This document shows positions 13,683 to 19,752 of a DNA stretch of 19,752 nucleotides, in pieces. The notes under the pieces were generated by a model. That model was not told the DNA's origin. It made no database searches and saw only the letters and a program-made list of their open reading frames with translations. The stretch comes from CALJTV01 sp034433775. GTDB lineage: Bacteria > Chloroflexota > Dehalococcoidia > GIF9 > UBA5629. Position numbers and translations under genes: made by a program. Position 1 is the first letter of the stretch; every line of letters begins with the position of its first letter. The DNA is taken from contig DAOUAI010000007.1 in the NCBI GenBank assembly GCA_034433775.1, forward strand, positions 1 to 19,752, given 5' to 3'.

Positions 13683-15404
13683 ATGGCGAACGGAGAGTAC
13701 CAACAGAGAAATAGGAACCGTGCTAAATCGGATGCATCCCTGGAGTTGGCGCGTGACTTAATAGAGCGCATCGGTGTCGGTATTTACATCGTCCAGGACA
13801 GAAAGTTCGTATATGCCAGCCCTACGGTTGTGGGTCTGACTGGCTATGCTGAGGACGAGCTTATAGGCAAGTACTCGCTGGACTTTGTTCACCCCGATGA
13901 CAGGGAGTTCGTCAGGACAAAGGCTGTGGAAAACCTTAAAGGGAAGGTTTCAGCGCCTTACCAGTACCGGTTCATGAAAAAGAATGGCGAAGTGATGTGG
14001 ATTGTGGAACAGGTGACTTCCATAATGTACCAGGGGAAACCAGCCACTGTCGGTAGTTTCATGGATATCAGCGAGTACAAGCGGCTGGAAGAGGAGCTAA
14101 AACGCTCTGAAGAGCGGTACAGTTCCATTCTGGAAGAGATGGATGAGACTTATTTTGAGACTGACCTCCGTGGTCGATATACATTTGTCAATGATGCTAT
14201 TTGCCGGAATACAGGCTATTCCCGAGAGCAGTTAATCGGCGCCGACTACAGAATAACCACTTTCGCGGAAGATGTAGACAAGACGTTCAAAGTTTTCAAT
14301 GAGATGTATCGGACCGGGGAACCGGTGAGAGGCTTGCGTAACAGGTATATTGCCAAGGGAGGGGAGGTCAGGTGGGTAGCGTTGTCGGCGTTCCCGATAC
14401 GGAATGAGAAGGGAGAGATCATCGGTTTCCGTGGAGTAGGTGAGGACATTACGGAGCGAGTCAAGGCGGAAGAGGCACTGAGGAAGTCTGAAGAAAGGTA
14501 CCGCACTCTCCTTGAGGAGATGGACGAGGCTTATTATGAGGTGGACCTGCGCGGCAATTTCACATTCTGTAATGATGCGCTGTGCCGGCTTCTGGGTTAT
14601 TCCCGGGAAGAGCTTATGGGGCTGAACTACCGCGCTTACACCCCTAAAGAGGACTGGGACAATGTTTACCGTGCGTATAACTCGGTATACCGCACCGGCA
14701 CCACGCTGAGATGGTATCCAATGACACAGCTTACAAAGGACGGGAGGAAGATATTTGTTGAGAATTCCGTCCTGCCTCTGCGTGATGAGAAGGGGGAGAT
14801 TATAGGCTTCCGCGGGCTTAGCCGTGATGTTACCGAGCGCAAAGTGCTGGAACAGCGGCTGGCAGAGATGGCTACCCATGACCCGTTGACTGGCTTGCCC
14901 AACCGTATTTTGTTGGATGACCGGTTGAATGTGGGACTGGCCCAGGCACAGCGCAATGGCAGCAGGCTGGCAGTGATGATGCTTGATTTAGACTGGTTCA
15001 AGCGCGTTAATGATACATATGGACATGGTGTTGGCGATGAGCTTTTAAAGCTTGTAGCCCAGCGGCTTGCCAATAACCTGCGTAAAAGTGATACTGTGGG
15101 ACGGTTTGGCGGGGATGAGTTTGTGCTGCTACTGCCGCAGATAGGGGCTGTAGATGATGCTACCAGAGTAGCCCAGAAATTACTTGATTCTTTTAACGAG
15201 CCGTTTGCTATCAATGGCTATAAACTCAATATAACTACAAGCATTGGCATTGCTATCTACCCGGAGAGCGGTGACCGGGCAGAGGTGCTGCTGACTAACG
15301 CTGATACTGCCATGTACTATGCCAAGGAAGAAGGGCGAGCAAGGTACAAGCTTTATTCACCAGAACTTAACGAGAGCCTTTTGAAGCGCCAGAGGCTCTC
15401 ATAG
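13683..15404 (+). CDS. Triple-PAS diguanylate cyclase
   Basis: A 573-residue cytosolic signalling protein with no membrane segment or signal peptide visible. PAS domains lie at about residues 25-133, 142-259 and 269-386, followed by a GGDEF domain at about 395-560. The second and third PAS units are clear tandem duplicates (SEERY at both starts, DLRG...F.NDA, GYSRE, GEIIGFRG, TER at both ends). The cyclase site is intact: FGGDEF at 475-480, DLDWFKRVND upstream, and an inhibitory RxxD site (Arg467-Asp470) five residues before GGDEF. It should make cyclic di-GMP in response to a small ligand or redox signal sensed by the PAS units. There is no EAL domain. The ribosome site is weak (GGGAAGG). 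It ends overlapping the convergent DUF1015 gene. Confidence 0.93.
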   Translation: MANGEYQQRNRNRAKSDASLELARDLIERIGVGIYIVQDRKFVYASPTVVGLTGYAEDELIGKYSLDFVHPDDREFVRTKAVENLKGKVSAPYQYRFMKKNGEVMWIVEQVTSIMYQGKPATVGSFMDISEYKRLEEELKRSEERYSSILEEMDETYFETDLRGRYTFVNDAICRNTGYSREQLIGADYRITTFAEDVDKTFKVFNEMYRTGEPVRGLRNRYIAKGGEVRWVALSAFPIRNEKGEIIGFRGVGEDITERVKAEEALRKSEERYRTLLEEMDEAYYEVDLRGNFTFCNDALCRLLGYSREELMGLNYRAYTPKEDWDNVYRAYNSVYRTGTTLRWYPMTQLTKDGRKIFVENSVLPLRDEKGEIIGFRGLSRDVTERKVLEQRLAEMATHDPLTGLPNRILLDDRLNVGLAQAQRNGSRLAVMMLDLDWFKRVNDTYGHGVGDELLKLVAQRLANNLRKSDTVGRFGGDEFVLLLPQIGAVDDATRVAQKLLDSFNEPFAINGYKLNITTSIGIAIYPESGDRAEVLLTNADTAMYYAKEEGRARYKLYSPELNESLLKRQRLS

Positions 15405-16685
15405 CACTCCTTCCAGGCGGTTGACGACCAGTCCTGTAGGCAGTTTGGGGTAGAAATAGGTCGATTTTCCTGGCATTTTGTCGCTAGCATCCGCTATGCT
15501 TTTGATGGCGCTGAGCGGGATAGGGTTTACTATGAAGGCTAGCTGGTAATCGCCAGTTTTTACCATTTTCAGTGCAGCCTCTGTATTCGGTGTATAAGCC
15601 ACCGTGATATTTTTATTGATGGCTGCCAGCCTATCGATGACAAGGTGATGGAGGATGCTTACCTCCAGTTTTTTATAGGCATCGGAGCGACCTTCAGGCA
15701 TAGCTGTTTTCAAGTGTATACCGGGCTGTGGTCTCAGTCCGACTACATGTCCTTCTTTTAAGCCTATCACCCTTGCTATCACACTCCTCATATCGGGTAT
15801 CCCGGTCATGTCCTCTAAAGGTGCTGCTTCCATATGGAACAGGGTGTGCAACTCTTCTACGAAACGCTTCATATCATCATCGGAGACACCCTTTACCAGA
15901 CGGTGGACTGGCAATACCATGAGCCCGGGGTCGGAGAAAGATACCAGTGTCATCATAACGAAATTGAAAGCCTCGTGCCCGCTAATGGAGGGCATGCTTT
16001 GGAGTCTCTCAGCTTGATAAGCCAGAGCTGTCTCGTAGCGGTGGTGACCATCGGCGATGTAAATCGGCTTGGGAGTCAAAAAGTGGCTTATCCGCTGGAT
16101 GAACTCTGGCTCGTTGGCTACCCAGAGTTTATGCGTTTCTCCGTCTGCTGTGAACTCTGCTGCCGGTTTGCGACTGGTCTGAGCGGTTAGTAGTCTGACG
16201 ATTTTCTGCCCCGGGTCTTCGTAAAGACCGAGCAGCGGGCTGAAATTAGCGGCGCAGGCGCGCATCAGGTCCAGGCGGTCGCTCTTAATCCCGGCGACAG
16301 TGTTTTCGTGAGGGAGCACGGTTTTCTTTTCCCATGGTTCTAGTCTGACGCAAGCCGTAAATCCGAGGCGTCGCCTTCTGGTATTCTGGTAGGTGAAATT
16401 GTGTTCATGAATATAAATAGATGGTACCTGGTCGGTGATCAGTATGCCTTCCTTGAGCCAGCGGTCAAATGTGGTACTGGCACGGATATGTTTGTTATTG
16501 TTTGCTGAGTCACCGGGCAATTCCATCCCGTATTCAAGCCGTATGATGTTGTACTCGCTTTTTTCGTAATAAGCTTTCTGGTCATCTTTGGAAATAACGT
16601 CATAAGGTGGGCAGACCACCGATGCCAGGTCTTTCACAACCTCCGGGTTATAGCGTACTCCGTAGAAAGCACTGATCTCAGCCAA
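15399..16685 (-). CDS. DUF1015 family protein
   Basis: A 428-residue protein of the DUF1015 family, recognised from VVCPPYDVIS (about residues 23-32), YNIIRLEYG, ADGHHRYETALAYQ near the middle and a C-terminal domain ending in PKLPTGLVVNRL. Full length for the family; function not established to my knowledge. It has no signal peptide or membrane segment. The start is TTG, one base after the purL stop, and its ribosome site GGAGGAG is formed by the last purL codons, five bases from the TTG, so it is translationally coupled to purL. The tail overlaps the convergent PAS-GGDEF gene by six bases. The HHRYE motif suggests metal or phosphate chemistry, but that is only a guess. Confidence 0.88.
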   Translation of the reverse strand: MAEISAFYGVRYNPEVVKDLASVVCPPYDVISKDDQKAYYEKSEYNIIRLEYGMELPGDSANNNKHIRASTTFDRWLKEGILITDQVPSIYIHEHNFTYQNTRRRRLGFTACVRLEPWEKKTVLPHENTVAGIKSDRLDLMRACAANFSPLLGLYEDPGQKIVRLLTAQTSRKPAAEFTADGETHKLWVANEPEFIQRISHFLTPKPIYIADGHHRYETALAYQAERLQSMPSISGHEAFNFVMMTLVSFSDPGLMVLPVHRLVKGVSDDDMKRFVEELHTLFHMEAAPLEDMTGIPDMRSVIARVIGLKEGHVVGLRPQPGIHLKTAMPEGRSDAYKKLEVSILHHLVIDRLAAINKNITVAYTPNTEAALKMVKTGDYQLAFIVNPIPLSAIKSIADASDKMPGKSTYFYPKLPTGLVVNRLEGVL

Positions 16686-16686
16686 A

Positions 16687-18903
16687 TTATCTCCTCCACT
16701 TTAGAGAGTTTGCCAAGCCATTATGCCAGGACTTAGCCAGGTCGTTAATTGCCAGGTCTATGAGCCCCTGGATGACCAGACGTTTACCACTGACTGTGCC
16801 CAGCCTTGTCATTCCTACTTCCCAGCGGTCTGCCAGTCTGTCTAATTTCCAGGCGTGCTCGGGAGAGACGGAGACTATAATTCTTGATTGCGCCTCTCCG
16901 AAGAGAGCTGCATCCAGCCTGCCTTCAAAGTCGAGGTCGACGCTTATGAAACCTATGCCACCGAGCAGGCAACTTTCTGCCAGAGCTACAGCCAGTCCAC
17001 CTTCGGAGCAATCGTGTGCTGAGGTGAGGATGCCTTTCTTTATCGCTTCGAGACAACAACGCTGCAACCGTTTCTCAAGCCCGAGGTCGATGTATGGGTT
17101 ACCCCTTGCCATGCCGTGTATAACCTGTAAGTACTCACTGCCACCGATGCTGCTATCGATGACGCGGGTGCATCCCAGGAGGTAGACGCAGTCCCCTTCA
17201 TGTTTGAAACCGGCGGTACAATGCTTGTTCACGTCTTCAATGAGTCCTACCATACCTACCACTGGTGTAGGGTATATTGCTTTGCCTCTGGTCTCGTTAT
17301 AGAGGCTCACGTTGCCGCTTATCACTGGAATTCTAAGTTCTTGACAAGCGCGCGCCATCCCTGCGATGCATTCTTTCATCTGGTAATAGACATCGTCTTT
17401 CTCCGGGTTGCCGAAGTTCAGGCAATCGGTTATAGCCAGGGGTCTAGCACCGCTGCAGACCAGGTTTCTGGCAGCTTCAGCCACTGCGATCACTCCCCCG
17501 AGATAAGGGTTCAAATAGCAATATCTGGAATTGCCATCCGTAGTCAGAGATATTGCTTTCTTCGTCCCTTTAATGCGGAGCACCGCGGCATCGCTTCCAG
17601 GGAGGACTACCGTGTTGTTGCCCACCTGATGGTCGTATTGTCGGTACACGCTGTGCTTGCTGGCGATGTTCGGGGACGCGAGGAGGGTAAGGAGTATTCT
17701 GTTTGCCTTTCGTGGCGAGATATCAGCAATCGAAGCAGTGTTTAATGTCTGTAACTCGTCCAACCAGCGCGGGCTCCTCACGCGGCGGCTGTATACCGGG
17801 GGCGAGGTAAGCAGCCCGACCGGCACTTCTGCGACTATCTTTTCGCCTTCCTTTACACGGGCTGTGCTATCGGCAGTGACCTGTCCGATGATATCGGAGC
17901 GCAACTCCCAGCGGTCAAAAAGAGCCTTCACGCTGTCCTCAAAGCCCCTCTTTACCAGTACCAGCATTCTTTCCTGAGATTCGGAGAGCATTACTTCATA
18001 TGGCGTCATACCCTTTTCTCTTCGTGGTACTTTAAGGACATCGATCTCGACCCCGCAGTTTCCTCTGGCTGCTGATTCCACACAGGCGCTGGTTAGACCT
18101 GCAGCGCCAAGGTCTTGCATGCCGACAATCCAATCTGTCGTGGCAAGTTCAAGGCAAGCTTCGATGAGGAGTTTCTCCAGAAACGGGTTGCCGACCTGGA
18201 CTGCCGACCTTAGTTCAGTGTCCTCTTCAAAAGTCCGTGATGCCAGCCCGGACGCGCCGTGGAGTCCATCGCGTCCAGTATCAGCACCGACCAATATCAG
18301 CAGGTTACCTTCCCCGTAAGCCCTTGCTCTGGTGAGGTTTTCAGTTTTAGCTATGCCCAGGCACAGGGCATTGACCAGAGGATTATCTGAATAGCAGTCA
18401 GCAAAGAATATTTCGCCTCCGACGTTGGGTATCCCCAGGCAATTACCGTAAGCGGCAATACCACTCACTACACCGTGGAAAAGGTAGCGGTTTCTAGGAC
18501 TTGACAGAGGACCGAAACGGAGCGAATTCATCAGGGCGATAGGCCGGGCGCCCATAGTGAAGATGTCTCTTACTATGCCACCTATACCTGTGGCTGCGCC
18601 CTGAAAAGGCTCGATTGCTGAGGGGTGATTATGCGACTCTATTTTCATGACTATCGCCAGCCCATCGCCGATATCTATTACGCCGGCATTTTCCTCGCCT
18701 GGTCTGACGAGCACATGTCTGGCCCGGGAGGGGAACTGCTTGAGCAAGGCTTTGGAGTGCTTATAACCGCAGTGCTCGCTCCAGAGGGCACCGAACATCC
18801 CCAGCTCTACTTCGTTTGGTTCTCTGCCCAGTAGCTCAACTATAAGCTGGTATTCTTTTTCACTCAGAGCGATTGTATCAAGCGTTTCTTTAGAGACTGG
18901 CAA
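16687..18903 (-). CDS. purL: Phosphoribosylformylglycinamidine synthase subunit II
   Basis: A 738-residue small-type PurL, which converts formylglycinamide ribonucleotide to the amidine using ATP and ammonia from PurQ. Visible motifs are WSEHCGYKHSK (41-51, catalytic His44), RPGEENAGVIDIGDG, IESHNHPSAIEPFQGAATGIGG (from about 91) and the second-half motifs ITDCLNFGNPEK and AHDCSEGGLAVALAE. The start is TTG at 18903, inside the end of purQ (14-base overlap), supported by GGGAG seven bases before it; the next Met is residue 36, inside the conserved N-terminal domain. It is followed after one base by the DUF1015 gene. Confidence 0.96.
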   Translation of the reverse strand: MPVSKETLDTIALSEKEYQLIVELLGREPNEVELGMFGALWSEHCGYKHSKALLKQFPSRARHVLVRPGEENAGVIDIGDGLAIVMKIESHNHPSAIEPFQGAATGIGGIVRDIFTMGARPIALMNSLRFGPLSSPRNRYLFHGVVSGIAAYGNCLGIPNVGGEIFFADCYSDNPLVNALCLGIAKTENLTRARAYGEGNLLILVGADTGRDGLHGASGLASRTFEEDTELRSAVQVGNPFLEKLLIEACLELATTDWIVGMQDLGAAGLTSACVESAARGNCGVEIDVLKVPRREKGMTPYEVMLSESQERMLVLVKRGFEDSVKALFDRWELRSDIIGQVTADSTARVKEGEKIVAEVPVGLLTSPPVYSRRVRSPRWLDELQTLNTASIADISPRKANRILLTLLASPNIASKHSVYRQYDHQVGNNTVVLPGSDAAVLRIKGTKKAISLTTDGNSRYCYLNPYLGGVIAVAEAARNLVCSGARPLAITDCLNFGNPEKDDVYYQMKECIAGMARACQELRIPVISGNVSLYNETRGKAIYPTPVVGMVGLIEDVNKHCTAGFKHEGDCVYLLGCTRVIDSSIGGSEYLQVIHGMARGNPYIDLGLEKRLQRCCLEAIKKGILTSAHDCSEGGLAVALAESCLLGGIGFISVDLDFEGRLDAALFGEAQSRIIVSVSPEHAWKLDRLADRWEVGMTRLGTVSGKRLVIQGLIDLAINDLAKSWHNGLANSLKWRR

Positions 18904-19576
18904 CTATTGACTCCCAGATAGTATTACCGTCAGCGCTGCCCAGCAGCAGCTCGCAAGCGCGTTCTGGGTGCGGCATCATCCCCAGCACGTTCCCCCTTTT
19001 ATTGATGATTCCGGCGATGTTGTTTACTGAGCCATTTGGGTTGGTGGCAGTGGTCACCCTGCCTGTTGGGGTAGCGTAGCGGAAAACGACCTGTCCATTG
19101 GATTCGAGTTCTTTGAGAGTGACCTCATCAGCATAGTATCTGCCATCGTAGTGAGAAATAGGGATTTTTAGCACCTGTCCTTTTTGAAGCAGCGAAGTGA
19201 AGGGTGTGGACTCGTTTTCTACCCGGAGATAGGTCCACTGGCAGCGGTACTCCAAGTGTTCATTGGGTAGTAAGGCTCCAGGTAGTAGCCCCGACTCACA
19301 GAGGACTTGAAACCCGTTACAGATGCCGATAACCGGCTTACCTTGAGAGGCAAATTGTTCCACTGCAGCCATGACTGGAGAGAAGCGAGCAATAGCCCCG
19401 GGTCTCAGGTAATCGCCGTAAGAGAAACCTCCGGGCAACACGATGCAGTCGTATTGTGAGAGGTCAGTCTCCTTGTGCCAAACATAACTGGCATCGTGGC
19501 CTATTATGTTGTTGATGGCATAATAACAATCTCTGTCACTCCATGTGCCGGGAAAAACGATTATGCCAAACCTCAT
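18890..19576 (-). CDS. purQ: Phosphoribosylformylglycinamidine synthase subunit I (glutamine amidotransferase)
   Basis: A 228-residue class I glutaminase. VLPGGFSYGDYLRPGAIA (47-64) forms the oxyanion region, GICNGFQVL carries the nucleophile Cys86, and MPHPERACE carries His203 and Glu205, completing the triad. It releases ammonia for PurL. Bacteria with this small PurL also need PurS as a bridging subunit, and purS is usually just upstream of purQ; here the 85 bases upstream hold no such gene and a YqeY-like gene follows. The ATG has no strong ribosome site, and a short palindrome lies where one would be expected. The end overlaps purL by 14 bases. Confidence 0.96.
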   Translation of the reverse strand: MRFGIIVFPGTWSDRDCYYAINNIIGHDASYVWHKETDLSQYDCIVLPGGFSYGDYLRPGAIARFSPVMAAVEQFASQGKPVIGICNGFQVLCESGLLPGALLPNEHLEYRCQWTYLRVENESTPFTSLLQKGQVLKIPISHYDGRYYADEVTLKELESNGQVVFRYATPTGRVTTATNPNGSVNNIAGIINKRGNVLGMMPHPERACELLLGSADGNTIWESIVASL

Positions 19577-19584
19577 ATGCGTTT

Positions 19585-19598
19585 TACCACAAGTGGTA
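19585..19598. promoter_or_regulatory. Short palindrome in the purQ leader
   Basis: TACCAC-AA-GTGGTA, six-base arms with a two-base centre, lies nine bases before the purQ start codon. The two-base loop is too tight for a good RNA hairpin, so a DNA-binding site is the better reading; it could also be chance. Confidence 0.35.
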
Positions 19599-19661
19599 GG
19601 TAATAGTGTTCAATGTTGGCCTGCGCTCTGGCTTAGGGTGGGTTGACAGTGTCACGGCTGT

Positions 19662-19752
19662 TCACACCATGTTCAGGAGTTCAGAGACAATGGCGCTCAC
19701 TTCTTGTCCTTGTGCTCGTCCCTTGAGTTGATGCATGAGCTGTGACATTACC
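19662..19752 (-). CDS. YqeY/GatB-tail-like protein, C-terminal end only
   Basis: The last 29 codons and TGA stop of a gene entering from the right edge. The reading VMSQLMHQLKGRAQGQEV followed by SAIVSELLNMV matches the C-terminal helix pair of GatB/YqeY domains (consensus of the type VMGxLMPKxKGRADGxxVxxxVxELL). The stand-alone YqeY family protein is more likely than GatB because no gatA or gatC context is visible, but too little is present to decide. It lies 85 bases upstream of purQ on the same strand. Confidence 0.7.
   Translation of the reverse strand, partial: VMSQLMHQLKGRAQGQEVSAIVSELLNMV

Noticed and set aside
1..19752. CRISPR array, transposon or prophage content
   Set aside because: No spaced direct repeats, transposase, integrase or phage genes were seen; the window is ordinary chromosomal operons.

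Overview
The window reads as chromosomal DNA of an anaerobic bacterium with moderate GC content. Dense same-strand operons, short or overlapping gene junctions, several TTG starts backed by good ribosome binding sites, an oxygen-sensitive benzoyl-CoA reductase-like iron-sulfur system and a stand-alone bacterial type II fatty acid synthase all fit this. My best guess is Chloroflexota (class Dehalococcoidia), with anaerobic Bacillota as the alternative. This is inferred from gene content and was not tested. I see no insertion sequence, CRISPR array, tRNA or rRNA.

Layout. (1) Minus strand, 1-6584: a lipid operon transcribed leftwards. In transcription order it encodes a non-catalytic MaoC-like hot-dog protein, a catalytic MaoC-like dehydratase, PlsX, acyl carrier protein, a FabL-type enoyl reductase, FabF, FabG, a DegV/FakB-like fatty-acid-binding protein and the N-terminal part of a FakA-like fatty acid kinase that runs off the window. 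(2) 6585-6934: a divergent control region with two near-consensus sigma-70 promoters, one for each direction. Each carries the same TACCT-N9-AGGTA inverted repeat at or just after its start site. (3) Plus strand, 6935-12991: a second operon with a short-chain dehydrogenase, a second and divergent DegV protein, two large subunits of the benzoyl-CoA reductase/2-hydroxyacyl-CoA dehydratase family, and two different ASKHA ATPases. The last ATPase is fused to a ferredoxin domain. (4) 13037-13414, minus: holo-ACP synthase. (5) 13683-15404, plus: a triple-PAS diguanylate cyclase. (6) 15399-19752, minus: the C-terminal end of a YqeY-like protein, purQ, purL and a DUF1015 protein.

How the parts fit. 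Area 1 combines de novo chain elongation (FabG, dehydratase pair, FabL, FabF on ACP) with acyl-phosphate traffic (FakA, FakB, PlsX). AcpS in area 4 would activate the ACP. The main surprise is area 2: the twin operator implies that the fatty acid synthase operon and the four-subunit ATP-driven reductase operon answer to one regulator. A fatty-acid-binding paralogue (DegV) lies in each operon. That raises the possibility that the radical reductase works on an acyl chain or lipid, as the related proteins of anaerobic plasmalogen synthesis do, rather than on benzoyl-CoA or an amino acid derivative. This is a hypothesis; the sequence shows only the shared control element and the gene content.
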